Origin: Gymnorhina tibicen
Lineage: Eukaryota > Chordata > Aves > Passeriformes > Artamidae
Assembly: GCA_013399875.1 (NCBI GenBank)
Contig: VXAZ01006886.1
Location: 2,182,107 to 2,246,106 of the forward strand
Direction of reading: 5' to 3'
Length of the DNA stretch: 64,000 nt
Shown: piece by piece, positions 49,832 to 63,500 of the stretch
Layout: the number at the start of each line of letters is the position of its first letter
Numbering within the stretch: the stretch's first letter is position 1
Program-made: the position numbers and the translations under genes
Notes under the pieces: model-generated
Seen by the model: only the letters and a program-made list of their open reading frames with translations
Told to the model about the DNA's origin: nothing
The model's database searches: none

Positions 49832-51302
49832 GCTTAATGAAGCTGTTGATGATCACGGTTTGTTATAATATCACTTCTCCAGCCTTTGAAAATGAAGAAA
49901 ATGACAGATTACACAATTCTTCAAGTGCAAAGGGTGGTGTCTAATGCAGATCATTTTCCCTTTTGTTTAAATTGGTTCTGGAATCACTCAGAGCTGGAAA
50001 CAGGCAGGTAACATCTGCAGCACTGATTGAAACTTACCAAAAATTCAAGTATCAGGCATTCACTGGATTCTCTGTTAGTGGTTTCTTTCATCATTACTGC
50101 AGTGACGTCTACTTGGCAAAAGCCAGGATTTAAAAGAGCAAGTCACATTCGCTTGTTGACTCTGTCAAGCGTTGCCAATGAGAAATGTTGGATTAAGACT
50201 CACAGGGTCAGTTTACCTACCTCTAAACTTTCATTTTAGAAGAAAAACCAGATTTCTACTTATTAAAATTCATTTCAGCTATGTAATAAAAGCAGTTTAT
50301 TGCCCCTGCAGATTAAAAATTATCTGAGGGGGTTTTGCAGTCGAGATGATAAATACACACATAGAAGATGGCAACATTTGCAGCTTTATCTTTGTGGCTG
50401 CTGAGCACAAGGCAGATGTTGGAGAGCAGAGGTAGCACAGACTCTTCCAGCCAGTGTGAAATCAGAGAGGATTCCTGATACCCAGGAAGCAGAGGACCAT
50501 TTCCATGGATATCTGCACCTCTATCCCACAACCCAAGAGATCCCACCCCCGGATTTGGGCCACACTGACTTGCCACAGAAGAGAAATCATCAGGTTTTTC
50601 CCCACTCCTGGGTGTGAGAAACCATATATATGAAAGCACAAGTGAGAAATCACATTATTATCTTTTTTAGCACTCCTGTAACTATATGTTACCACTTCAT
50701 CTTGTTTATCTAGTACTCCTTTGTAAGAAATCTCACTGAAAACACTATCAGTGATTCCATAGAGGGAGAGAGGGGTCTGCCACCTCACTGGTCATTTTTA
50801 GCTTCCTTAAGGCCAAGTTATTCTAGCAGTATAAAGAGAAAGATCAGATTCAGGGTGAAAGAAGCAGAGCTTGGTTTAATCCATGCCTAATGCTCTGTGT
50901 GGTGTTTTTCAGAACTTTAAAAGATGCAAGGCCTAAAAGACTTCTTTAAGAAAACAAGAAATTTACCTTCCTAGAACTAAAAGTATTGACTTCTGGATGA
51001 AGAAGTGTAAAGTGGTTTAAAATGATGGTATTTCTTTGTTCAGAAATACCCGTTGCTGGATTATGCATAAACTGAACACTTACATGCCCAAGCAGTCACT
51101 TAACTGCTGGATTATATCCCCCTTACGCTCTTATTTATGGTATCTAACCACCACCTACACTTTCACTGTTCCAGAAGACAAACTCAGTTCTGAAGAGCTT
51201 TGATGGGTTCTGAAGACCCTGGAATGACAGATCTGTAATCTTCAGGCTTGATGGCACTGTTATGGTAAGAGACAGGTGTATCAGCTAATTACCCACTGAG
51301 CC
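49832..51302. other. Non-coding, nothing recognised
   Basis: Two 108-codon minus-strand frames overlap at 50313-50788 in different registers with no recognisable domain. No RNA or repeat family was seen. Confidence 0.5.
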
Positions 51303-51525
51303 TGGCAGGGATGGAGTTAATTGTCCTCCTTGCTGGTGGGCTCGGTGCTGTGTTTCTGGCTTGTGACTAAGCCAGCCTGAAAACACAGCAGTTTTGGCTG
51401 TTGCTGAGCAGTCGCTTGCACATCATCAAGGCTTTTTTCCCTTTTTCCCCACTCTGCCCCCACAGCAAGCAGGGGTGGGCAAGAGGCAGGGAGGGCACAC
51501 AGACGGGGCAGGGGACACGGCCATC
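51303..51525 (+). mobile_element. Avian endogenous retrovirus LTR fragment
   Basis: The order of blocks matches a family of bird LTRs: GGAGTTAATTGTCCTCCTTG, a GCTGGTGGGCT block, CAGTTTTGGCTGTTGCTGAG, CATCAAGGCTTTTTTCC, and a GGGCACACAGACGGGGCAGG block. Only the 5' part of an LTR is visible. The promoter end, any internal viral region and a second LTR are absent, so it is a broken, non-coding relic. The class (ERVL or ERVK type) is not certain from this piece. Confidence 0.7.
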
Positions 51526-51666
51526 CTGATTATAAAATTCAAACTACCTAATTCAGCTCTATCTGGTGCCCCTGTGCCTTGCACAAGACAAACACAGCCT
51601 TGGAGAATGCTCCAGTTCAAACCAGGGCCCCACACCTGAGTCACACCTGCAGGCCACCAGGGCTGG
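51526..51666. other. GC-richer non-coding flank of the LTR
   Basis: No further LTR similarity was recognised. The sequence stays GC-rich to about 51740. Confidence 0.4.
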
Positions 51667-52263
51667 GTGGCCAGGCTGAGTTACACATTCCCACCCACGC
51701 ACAGGTGCCGCTGCCGCCGTGGCAAAGGGAGAATTTCCCCAGGGGAGCAGTTTGCGGGTGGCTGCCTGCTAAAGAATGGTGACACTGTTACCACAGCAGT
51801 GACAAAAGGCACAAAAAGAAAGACAGCAGCTTCAAGTCTTTCAGGGCAGTTCTCGACACTGGTACAGTCTCACTTTCCAGAAAGGTTTAAAAGAAAAAAA
51901 GGGGATAAAAAAAGTCTTGGAAGACAGTCTATTCTTCTGCAACCCTGCACTTTCTTCTTAAAGACAGGGGCAGGAAGAAAGATTTTCTCCCCCAGTATCC
52001 ACAAGTACACTATCTTTATCACATATTTTTTCTTTCCCTTTTTCTGCAGTACAAGTGAAGTCCTTACTCCCAGTAGTCTTGGGAGCAAAAGAAAATGGGA
52101 ATTAGTGACTACACTGAACTCTCTCACTCCTCCCCTCCACCAACCACCCAGTAACTCACCCCAAACACAGATGCTGTTCTCTTTCTCAGTAAAGCCAAGA
52201 GCCAAACCCTCTCTTCAGTTCAAAGACCCAAAAATGGTTTTGACTCAACAACACCAGAAGTGA
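51667..52263 (+). other. 198-codon open frame, unrecognised
   Basis: This is the longest open frame in the window, running from an ATG at 51667 to a TGA at 52261-52263. The product is basic and Ser/Thr/Pro-rich, with a Phe-rich run (YFFFPFFC) produced by a pyrimidine tract. No domain, signal peptide or family was recognised. A textbook acceptor-like tract, TTTTTCTGCAG, lies inside it at about 52027-52048, and a 111-codon frame is open on the minus strand (51870-52205). It is most likely chance. Confidence 0.12.
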
Positions 52264-55200
52264 TTTTCAGGTTCATGTTGTCTTTAATACAAAGTTGTAT
52301 TTTGGTATTACAGTAACTTCTGCAAATATTCGGTAGATTATACTACAGGAGGGTGACCTTTCCCACCACCAACTTCCCCACTGGAATAAAACTTTTAATT
52401 TGCATTTGCAGTAAATTGGCTTTTAGAGCTGAAAAATCCCCCTTCATCTTGACACAGAATTTCTTTCTTAGATAAAATAATCTATGAATATGCATTATTG
52501 AAAAGATTGCTTTTTGCACATTTCAAAAGATAGAGCACAGATACAATAACTTGAGTATTTTTTGTAATGACTTAGCACATTCTTAGACATAGAACTTAAA
52601 CTCAAAATGAGCAGAGGTATAATCTCCAAGGGAAAAACATCATTATAATTTACAGAAAGAACTAAAAAAAACCAAAACCCATACATACTAAGCATGTAAT
52701 TCTGAATCTGCTAAGTACTTCAAACACTTTTTCTGCCACTAGGGCTTTCACGGTGCATTTTCATAATTCTCCATTTTAAAAAAATAATGAAATACTTGTT
52801 CTAGAAAGTGCAGTGCAGCAAAATTTATTTCCAACTCCCTAATTTTGCCTGTGTGTCCCCTCAGGGACGCCAAGGCCTGTCACTGTGCTTGGCTCCCAGT
52901 TCCCTTTCCCGTGGGGAGCTGCTGCTGGACAAAGTCCTTGCAACCAGGGAGCAAACTCCTCCTTCTCTGGACAATAAGCCTGGACAGAAGACTCACAGCA
53001 CAGTAAAGCTACAACTTCCAGAAATCCATGGCCCTGGAAGCCAGGTCAGCTCCTCTGAGGCTTTAGAGGCTCTGATACCACTGAAGTCTAAGCCCAAGTC
53101 ACTAAAAGAGATTATCTGTTTAAATGGTGCATATACAACCTGACAAGACCATTAAACCAGGAGGGGTTTTTAACTTATTTTGCAGCAGCTCAGAAAGCAT
53201 TTAATTCCTGAACCCCTGAATTTTTCTTGCATTAAAAAAAGAATCAGACTAAACCAAAAATTATTACCAATATATCAAGTTTATATGAACATAAATTTCC
53301 TCTCCACCATCTTGGATTTGGAGGTCAGCTGTTGGTATCCACCCATTCCTGACTCATTTCAAACAGAATCTAGGAAGCCATGATTTATTCCCAGACCTCA
53401 CAAAGTGGAGGAGGAACTTAAATGGCCAGATTGTGATTAGACATGTTTGCTTTTCCTTTTCCACGGACCAATTGCCTAAAGGAGAAGACAAGGAACAGAC
53501 GAGAGCAATATTATCTTTAATGCAGAGTCCTCTCTCTGTGGAAGAGACACCTTGGAGGTGTCCAAAGAAAATGGCAAGCAAACCAAGGACAGACTCAAGA
53601 CATGTTAATGAGGGAGAATGAATGGAACATTAATACACTGCAAAACAATTTTTAAGTATCTGTAGGAATCTGGAGCCTTTTATTCTGTCTGGTAATAGCA
53701 TTAGTCCCTGATCTGGACCATCACTGCAGCAGAAATTATTACTACAACTAGTAATCAGATACATAAGGACCTTGGCTCCAAAATAGCAAGGCACTTGGAA
53801 AAAGAGTGAGTATGAAGCCAGGGAAAGGGGAAAACGAAGACAAAACCAACAGGAAAACCAAGCTAAGTTTCATGTCCGTATTTTTAATTCTAAGATAAAC
53901 CAGTACACCTTGACCAACCACCACTCATCTAACAATAGTCAAAATACATAGCTATTATAACCTAGCTATTTATTTTTAGTGGGCCCTAAAGAAAATATTT
54001 CACTGTGTCTTCTTGTTTCTCTCAGTGTTTTCCTAGAAGACAATCTTCAGGAGTATGATTGCACAAACTCAGTGTAACACTCCCAGTGCACAGTAAAGCC
54101 AAAAGAACAATAAAAGTGGAATATATGTTGCCTCCTATAGTGTCAAGACAGGTTAATTTTAGAAGGCAGTCCAGTTAAACAGGATAAATGATTTAAAAAT
54201 CCAGTTTGATCCCAGTAATTATATGGGAGGTATATTTTCCATTTGAGAATTAGTTTGTAAGTGCAGTGATAATTAGACCCTTCATTATCCTTGTACAGAC
54301 AATTTTTAAGAAGGCAAGGTGCTTTGAACACATTCTGACCAAGACTATGCTGTTTAATAAGTTGTTGAAGATGAAAACTGTAACACAGGAGAACTACCAA
54401 ATGAATTTTCCTCCAAATGTCCAATTAAGAAAGAAATGTAAATATGAGTAATGTGGTCATTAAAACCACAAAATGAAAATACAGTGCAGTTATCCCTGCA
54501 ATGTGCAGCTAGAACACAGGGATCTCTCACCTGAGAGCTCGAACGTGACAGCAATCATCATCATTTACTGACCTCTGCAGCCTAAACAGAAGACTTGTGG
54601 CCCCTTTAGTAAGTGAAAGCATCTCATTCTCATTCCTCTTTTTCCAAATGACCTGCCACCTCACAACAAACTTGTATATTTTCCAAAGCAGCTGATATAT
54701 ACACTGAGACTTCAACCAGAGAACGCTGCAGGTATGCAAATCCCAAGGGCATTTTTTTCTGTTCTGAGAAATGAACACCCATTTTTCAATTCTTATTGGC
54801 TATGTGAAAAACAAACAGTCTACAAATGACAGCAATAAGCCTGTAGTCTCTTGAATTAATATCAAGGTTCTTTTTTCAGTTATTAAATTTTGATTTGTGT
54901 GTGGGGAAAAAAGATATTCTTAATTTACATGTCTGTACTTGTCTGGGCAGCTGTTCTTGCACAAGAACGCTGCTCCCTTACAGAGGGAACACCAATCTTG
55001 TTTCCACATTCACATGAAATTTGTTGCAAATACTGGAGGTTCTTTAAACAGTGCCTTCAAAATAGTTTTGATTAAATTTCTCCAGAGACCAGAACGGGAT
55101 TACAGACTACTTCACAACTCATTTATCTGTCATTTAAACAGATCTACACTGAAATAGGTTCTGACACAATACAAATAGACAAAAACCACATAATTTGAAC

Positions 55201-56905
55201 AGTATTTCTGGCAAAACATTTATTTAGTGTTTGCCCTGTTCCTTCGGGTGCTTTTTATTGATTAGATGAACTATTTTAACTGCTATGGCTGAAGCAGCTG
55301 GATGAAGGGTGAGGATGTGAAATATGCTACCTGAATAAAGTTCTGGGTTAGACGTGCACCACGCCAATCTCAACACCAGCTGTGAAAATAGGGATGCTCA
55401 ACATCACTGCTATGAAACTATGCAACGACTGAAATGATATGACACGTAACCCAGAGACAGGGGAGGAGAAGTAGGAGAGAGGCAATACTACAAAACATTT
55501 TTGTCTTATAATACAACTAGGAAATCAATTCAAATCTGGTTTTGGGGATTTTTTTTAATATGCTGCTTACTGCTTCTCTTTGAAGATAGGTTTATATACA
55601 GTGCAGAAAATAATTCTGAGTAGTTTCCTGCCTTTGAGCAGATCTGCTATACTTTCAAGCACAAGGATCCTTTGGTGGCAACAGGCATGCAAAGACAAAA
55701 TGTAAAAAAAAAAGGCAGACAAGCACGTGTGCCCTTGCCTGCTGGAGGAGGCTGCAGATTGCACACAACAACAGAAAACCTGAGTTTCAAAGCAGAAGGT
55801 GACTTTTTGGCAATTATTCAAAAGAATTACATCCTATCGAGGGATTTAATCACTTCTCTAAATATTACTGGAACCTCCTTCACCTTACACATTAGTCACA
55901 AGTGCAGAAATTCATTTGATATCTTGACAGAGTAAAGGGCTTGAAGAGCAGGCAGCTGGAGGCAGACAGCCTGAGAGTCAGCCTTGAAAAAGTTCCAAGT
56001 GTGTGTAGATATTACAGAAGAACAGGGAGCAATTAGGCTCAACTACCCACTCCAAGGGTGTTAATAATATTGGATAAGTAGTCTCAACACAAAGGTGACA
56101 AAACCTACATCTCCTTTATGCATGTGAGGCCACACACAGCTTTTCCAAGAAGGGAGAAAAGAAGCTGTTGCCAAATTAGAGCAGCCCTAAGCTCACTCCT
56201 GCAAGCACTCCCCAGGCTGCCAGCTCTGGCTCTGCTCCTCAGCACTAACGCCCCACCACAGGCTGGCTGCCAGCCCATCCTCACACTCTGTAAGAGAAAA
56301 TTTGGTGGGAAAACAGCACATGACATTTTCCTAAAGTAAAATCCCAATGAACAAGTCCTTACTGCGGCTTTAGCAAAGAAACCAAACTCCGTACAAAACC
56401 AGAACTCTAAGACGTGCTTTAGCAGCTTCCAACTTGTTTCAATACCTGCTCACCTTGCTACGCTGGCACCGGGGATTCTGACATGCAAGAGCTGCCAAGG
56501 GGAGGAAACACCCATCAAAAGAGGAAGCTGAAATTTTACAGAAAGCCTGCTAAGTAGTATTGGACTTGGCTGTTGACTTTGAAATGTGAAATGTGTCCCC
56601 AGCAGAACTGTTCACCAAGCCTTCAAAGCAAGGTATTTTGTCAAAATATTGCAACATTTGCTTAGGCATTTTTGATAAGGCAGGATGGGGATAATTGCAG
56701 TGAGCAGATAGAAGTGACAGATTAAATCAATTAGATTTCCATTGACTTCAGATGGCAAAAAGCCTCATTTTAACCATCTTCTTAACAGGCCCCTAGTTAC
56801 TAGAAATGGCTAGGAACCAAGGCATCGGAAACCTTAAGAAGTCTTCCAAATTCTGAGATTCTAGTCAAAGCAAATGATGAAAAATCATGAAAACTTGAAA
56901 CAAAA
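52264..56905. other. Non-coding, nothing recognised
   Basis: No gene, RNA or repeat family was recognised in about 4.6 kb. A 111-codon frame at 52808-53143 lies in a GC-richer patch without recognisable domains, and 56150-56280 is another mild GC-rich patch. Confidence 0.5.
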
Positions 56906-57003
56906 NNNNNNNNNNNNNNNNNNNNNNNNNNNNNNNNNNNNNNNNNNNNNNNNNNNNNNNNNNNNNNNNNNNNNNNNNNNNNNNNNNNNNNNNNNNNNNN
57001 NNN
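56906..57003. other. Assembly gap (98 N)
   Basis: A run of 98 N. The flanks are A/C-rich: CTTGAAACAAAA on the left, and A and C runs on the right up to about 57027. The missing piece is probably a low-complexity tract. Frames drawn across it are meaningless. Confidence 0.98.
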
Positions 57004-57027
57004 CAAAAAACCCCCACCCCCCAAAAC
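57004..57027. repeat. A/C-rich tract at gap edge
   Basis: CAAAAAA is followed by runs of five and six C, then AAAACC. On the minus strand this is G-rich, which may explain the sequencing failure. Confidence 0.7.
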
Positions 57028-57484
57028 CTAAGAACTGAAATCTGTTCCTTTCCATATCATCCTGTTCTCTCTGCCGGGTGATTGCTGCAGAGATGCCTGT
57101 CCCACTTGTCTCCAGAAGCTCCTGCAGAGCCCCCACATTTCTCCTGGCACACAAAGAGAGAAGTTTTTCAGATGCTCACCAGGTCCTGCCAGGGACCACC
57201 TGACCGCACATACATCAAATACTCATTTTTATCAGCTCATATTCTTTAGCAAAATCTAATCTTCTTGGGAATTAGCTGATCTCAGTTAAATGAGCTGTTG
57301 ATGGCTAGTCAAAGCCAACAGTAATTTTAAAAGCTATGAGAGAAGAAAAACCAGAAATAAGTCTGATAATGAAACACAGTTATAGGCAGTTCGATGTAGC
57401 ATTTTTGTTCCTTTTACAAAGAGAGACTGCAGGTAATAAAACCAAGCAGATGTTTTCATTAGTGGATATTCTATTTTGCCAGGA
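57028..57484. other. Non-coding, nothing recognised
   Basis: Mixed sequence. No gene, RNA or repeat family was recognised. Confidence 0.5.
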
Positions 57485-57513
57485 ATTATATATATACACA
57501 CACGTATATATTA
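57485..57513. repeat. Compound (TA)n-(CA)n-(TA)n microsatellite
   Basis: Short TA, CA and TA runs sit next to each other. Confidence 0.8.
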
Positions 57514-60500
57514 TTCTTGTTAAATATATCAAGCATTTAAGCTGTTTCAGCAGGAACTATTCACTGTTACACTTGGCACAGCTGCTGTGATGTGTCTGTA
57601 CTACAGCAGCGGTGAAAATCGTGCTTGACGTGTCCCAGGGATCTCTCAGAGGAGGAAGGAGGCAATGGAAGTGCTCAGGACTGAGCAGCTCAGGGGCTTC
57701 TGTGAGCTAAGGACTAAAGGCTCAGGAGGTGTTTGAAGGGTGACACCTTTGAAATTCATGGTTTATCCTCAGGAGGAAAGGGAGGAGCTCAGCAAGCTGT
57801 TCTTCAGTGAACTGCTCCACAGCGTTTGAGCCAAAGCACAGCACAATTAGCAACACTTCTTCCAATTTCCTTCAACAGATTATGGATCAAATCTTCTATG
57901 TAATCTCTCACAAGACTGACTGACATTCTTTGAAGGATGAATTGAACCCTAAATTATTTTGGTTTTCTAAGAGCTTCACAAATACAGACACACTATATTC
58001 ACAGGACTGAAGCTGGCAAACGAACATTTGCAAAAAGGTGCTCCAAAAAAATCTGAATAGCAGGTTTATTTTTTCAGCTGTATTTCACAGATCTCCCAAA
58101 AGTAACTCTGCAGAGCAGGAGCATCATCATAGAGGAGTAGAATTCCAGCTGAAAGGCACAGTACAAGTTACTTTCGAGTGAAAAGAGCTAAATAATGTTA
58201 GTAATTATATTTATTACTTATAATTTAGGTTTCAACTATTTATTTACATCACTGCATTCCACTGGTACCTGAACATTCCCTTCATAAGCAATGCATCTTT
58301 ATTAGCCACTTTCATCCACATGCAGAAAAAACTGGGTATTTGTCTGATGTCAGTGGAATAGAACTGATGGTTCCTTTGCACTACAGGAAGGGATGTGTCC
58401 TTTGCACAGGACATATGCTCCAGTTATCCCAGGACTTCAATCACAGCAGGAGCAAGCCTCGAGTGCTCCTCAGCTCTGCTGTTCTCCCTGTTCCATCTAT
58501 CAAAACCAAGCCAGGAAGGCTCATTATAAAACACAGGGTGAAAGGGCAGTCCAGGATTGGGTCTGTTGTACTTGTTACAGACAAGAGAAACAACCACTAA
58601 GCTGAGGATTTGTTTTTAAGGCAGTTTTGCAGGTGGGCTTTGCTTGTTCCTAATCAAAAAGAGGACTGTGAGGAAAAAAAGTGGATAGAGCCAAATACGT
58701 ATCAACAGACAAATTCAGCTCAATTTGATAAATGCACTCTGAAGGAGAAATACTTCAGATTTCTTATTGCATAGGATTTAAGTGTATCCATGAAGAGCTT
58801 GAAAAAAGCCTGTTGTTGTATTCTCAAAAAGATCCAAGTTATTATGAATCAGAAGGGATTGAATGCATGAGAAGAGTATTTTTAAATGTATTTTAGTGGT
58901 GAAAATGAAGGTAGCAGTAGTTAACCTTTGAGAGTGGAGGGCTTTTAAAAAAAAAAATATCAAAGAGGTACCTGAAAATCTTGATCTGAAGACAGTGTTA
59001 TAAAGTTAGCTTAAGAGAGACCACAGGATCTTGTTCCCCCCTCCCAATTCCTGTCTAACTTGAGCATGCCCTTGCATCAGATGAGTGGAATGGAGGATTC
59101 AGTGTTAATTGTTTCTCCCCTTCTTGTATCTTGCAGTCCTGTCTGAATTTTGCTGGCTGTAGTTTTCTTGTGTAAGATTTCACAAAGCTACTTCTTCCTA
59201 CACTGCAGAGTTCCCTTTCTTGGAGTGGGCCTTTTAGGAGCATGGAATAACAACCTAAAGAGGAAACCATTAATCCCTCTAGAACATGAATGCTTAGCTC
59301 CACGTGCCTTTTGCATGGCTAAAATTCTGTATTTCCTTGTGCTTATTACAGATGCAGGTTCCAAAGGATAATTTTGAGAATATGAGGCATTTTATGTGAA
59401 AAAGGTTATTTTTAATGAGCAAAGTGTCCTTCATGTTTGAATATCCAATCCAAGACTAGACTGAGCCACATTTGGGTTCTCTGTATTGCATTTATATTTT
59501 CTTCTCAGTAACAGCTACAGTTCTGACCATGCAATCCTTATGCTCTGCCTTATGGTGAGTAAATAAACTTCAAAAAGCACAGCAGCCAAGTTCAGCTCAG
59601 CACTGCATTGCACTGTTAGAACTTGTACTACACACAGGCAGTACCTGCTCACACTACTCTTCACCCAAGTGTCCCCCCAGGGCTCTCCAGTGATGGCACA
59701 ACCTACACACAACCGCACTTCTTGGTGACTTAAACCAAAAGCTCTCACAAAAATTCCAAGTACTTGTTTTTAAAAAGGTATTTACAAGTGTATTTCAGTT
59801 TTGGTCTGGCTGCTGTGCAGCAGGTTTACATCTGGTGTCAAGGTACTACCACGTTACACTACTACTTCTGCAACTCCAATAGCACGACAGATTTGCTATC
59901 TTACTCTAGTTCCAACTCAACTTTAAAAATAAACATGATAAAGTAAAAGCTCCCAACAGGTCTGAAAAGCTAGTGGCAGCAACTGGGAAACTTCCTTTTC
60001 ACGAGCAGTATCATTCCTGTGTGGTTTCAGTACCGTAGCCATGCTCAAATCCTACTAGACCACTGTAGTCACTACTCAAAATATCAAGTAAATGCAAGTC
60101 TTTGCATCCAGCTGTGTGCACTGTGGAAAGATCCCTTCTGAGATTAACAGAGGTGAAGATTTAGGAAAGGTCTCAAGGCTAGTTAGGGACATCAAACCTT
60201 TTAGGGTGTATAGAGAGATAAGACATTTTCATTTCCTCATAATGATAAAGATGCAGATACACCATCACTAGAAGACACTGATTTATGACCAACCTTTTCC
60301 TAAGTCCCTGCAAGGTAATACATTTCTGCAACATCTTTTCAATGTTTTTGGCATGGTTTAAAACCAGAGTGACAAAATATACAGATGCCACTGTCTCCTT
60401 GTTAGCTGAAGCACTGGGACCCACTTGCCCCACTATAAGGCTACAGACCCTGATGCACTTTCTGTCCAGGGCATGAACTTGCACCAGTGCAGAACCACCA

Positions 60501-63500
60501 CGGCCACATTGGCATGGCTTGTCTTAAATGGAGTAACTCTTGGTACCATCTTACCAAAACCAAAGCATGCAAGTTGTGCAAAAGGCTGAAATAACTGTGG
60601 CAGCGGGGAATTACAAAAAGATGGTATTGAACTTTTCATAGACAGAAAGAGAGAAAAAAAAAATCTTTAAGTCAGAGCTGGATCAAGATTGTCTCATCTA
60701 TGGGGGAAAAGCCAAAGTGACAAGGCAGAGAAAGAGGTCTATGAAAATGACAGCAACCACTCTATAAAAAAAAGATGGTACATAATAAAAAAAAAAACCT
60801 GGAAACAGTATTTTAGGTACAATAGTCTGGAGAAGGTTTTATTTACTAAGTCCACATTTCATTCATGATACACACGGCTGAATTGGCAGCAGATTAATTT
60901 CGCACTACAGCAAAGATTGAAGATAGCCAAGGAAGACATTACACTTAGCATGTTCCCATGTTCCAGAGGCTGACCAAGCAGCAAGATAAAGCAGATGAGA
61001 GGGTTTTCCTTAAAAATAGATGGCATGATAGATATAGATCGGGAAGTAGCATAATGAAATACTGGAGGTTCTTTCCTGAGCAAGAGGACAAGACTTTACT
61101 TCTGGATGGTCTGGCATAAAAAGCAGATCTGTTCACTACTGCCCTTCCATGAAACATTTGCAAGGATAAGGAATAAAATGTCTAAGTTATAATCATCTGA
61201 AAAGACATCAATTCATCACCACCTTCTCACACGTTGCTAAGACTTTGCTTTTGGATTTTCAGACTTAGGCTCTTGCTCCTTTCTCAGCTGATTCCATTGA
61301 GGATATTAGATGATATCAGCACCAATTCCAAGAATAAGGAAAAGGAGTTAACTCTTGATTAGGACTTTATTTACTTTAAAATCCCATAACCAGGTATCAC
61401 GTCTTTAAATAGTTTAATTATCAGCAACTAATTTCTTCAGGCAACTTTTGATTTAGCTCTTCATACTTTTCAACATTTTTAACAATCATCTGTGATTACA
61501 CCAGGGATCCTACTCTACACCACATCATTTTTAACTTCCCTTTCCTAGGTTATCCCAAGATAAAAATAGAATGTCCCTTTAAGATCATTTCATACACCTC
61601 CTTGACTCTCACAGAGGAAACAGTTGAAAATAGTCTGTTCTACAGGGCAACTTGGCCTGGATATGTCAGAGATATGAAATAAGAGGGTGAAATACTTCAT
61701 CAGCTTTACCTATCACAGGCTCAACAGCAAGACTGGCAGCTGTGGGGACTGAGCCAGGGAACCATTCAGACAAAAGAACAAACTGGCAGCAGCTGGACCC
61801 ATTGTGAGAAGGTACAGACAAGACTAAAATCAGGGAGCTAAGTAGTCTGACATTTCCTGGGGGAATAATCAATGTAAAAAGCTGAAATATCACTTTGGAA
61901 GAGGCTGGGAAAACAGAAAATGTAATTTGCAATCAAAAGCCAAAAAACCAGATCTAGGTCTGTGTGTCTTGAAGTGCATCTCAAACAGTTTAAGACATGT
62001 CTTAACTAAATAAAAACTATGCAAGAAAGAGACAATGACCTTCACTGTGGCTACAGCTCTCAAATCTTTAGCTCTGTACAAATCCAAATTATCCTTGAAA
62101 AGGTGTTCTGATTACATTTTCCACTCATATAAAGTTCCAGCATCCATCAGTGTAACAAAGAGATGATTGTCCATAGCTCCCATGGAACACCTGCAAAGCT
62201 GTGCTTTCCTCTGTAGCTGAACTGTCCAACAAGCTACAGGGAGTTTTTTGATCTTTGGTGATATTTCAGTGATAGGATTTATGTTTAGGTGTAACAGAGT
62301 TCATTGACAAGAAAAATAAATACAGTTGGTTAGGCCAGACACTACAATCAAGTTCTCCCCTGCTTCAGGACCCTCTGGTACCAGTGATTCTCATGCAAAA
62401 TACACTGTTCCCCCCAGCAATATCAACATGTGCTTCTAAGCATTAATTACCAAAAGCAAGACAAGCTAACTAAAACAAAATATATCAGCTTTCTAAATTT
62501 CTGATTTCCACGTGTGCTGCTGTGGCTCAGGCTGGGCAAAAACATTTCTCGAAAGTAGTGAATTCACTAGGAAAAAAAGAGATCTTTCAAGCACTTGGAG
62601 CTTCTTAGATGTTGCAAAATGAATTGTCTTTGTAGCTGGACAATAAGTGGGATAGCAGATTATCAGAAAAGTCAAAATACAGTGGTTTGACCTTTCCTGA
62701 GATATCCTGAAGGAACTCACAATAAAGCAAAGTAATAAATTACAGATTTACAGAACTGGAAGTCCATTTCCCTCAACCTGCATTTAGGACAGTCAAGATG
62801 CAAGACACACTCAGCTTTCCTTCACAGGTCCCACATCTGCTCTAAAAATGTACATCTACACCTTGAATGAAGTACCATGACCAGTGTGCAGTAAAGTATC
62901 CTGGGACATCCTGTTCTCCTTCCTTCCACAGAATCTGCACATCTGTAGCAGTCCTTAAATGCTCAGTGACACAGTAAGATATTTTAATGCTGTCAAAAGT
63001 TGCATGACAATACTACAGTTTGCACTGAACTGAGTTTAAAATGAATCGAACTCTCTAGAAGTCACAGAGTGCTTAAATACTTTCCCCCCCTCCGCTTCTA
63101 ACACCACAGAAATAAATACCCACAGGTCTTCTGCCTCCAAAAGGGGGTTTTCTAAATGAATCTTCATAAAAATCACATCATCTGAGATGCTGAATAATGA
63201 CAGAGCACAAAAAAATTATAAAGCAACTTCTGAAATCTAGATTTCAAGGCTAAGCACAATATTAAAAACATCAATAATTTTTTTCTTAACTTAGAATATT
63301 CAAACCTGGAAGCATAGCTTAAAATTGTTCTTTTACCATGTTTTAGAAATGTATGAGCTGAAGACAGCTGTTGGAATAAGAATCATCCTATGCTGTTGCT
63401 AGAACAGTCTTACATCTCATTCCCAACATTTCACTAATGAGCACTTCCCAGGGCAGCCTCGTCACAGGTTACCCAGGCAAATTCCAGCTATGAACATAAC

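Noticed and set aside
56800..57154. Two minus-strand open frames crossing the N run
   Set aside because: They are artefacts of reading through 98 unknown bases.
62745..62790. Possible old reversed repeat end
   Set aside because: Resemblance is limited to a few short words and is too decayed to separate from chance.
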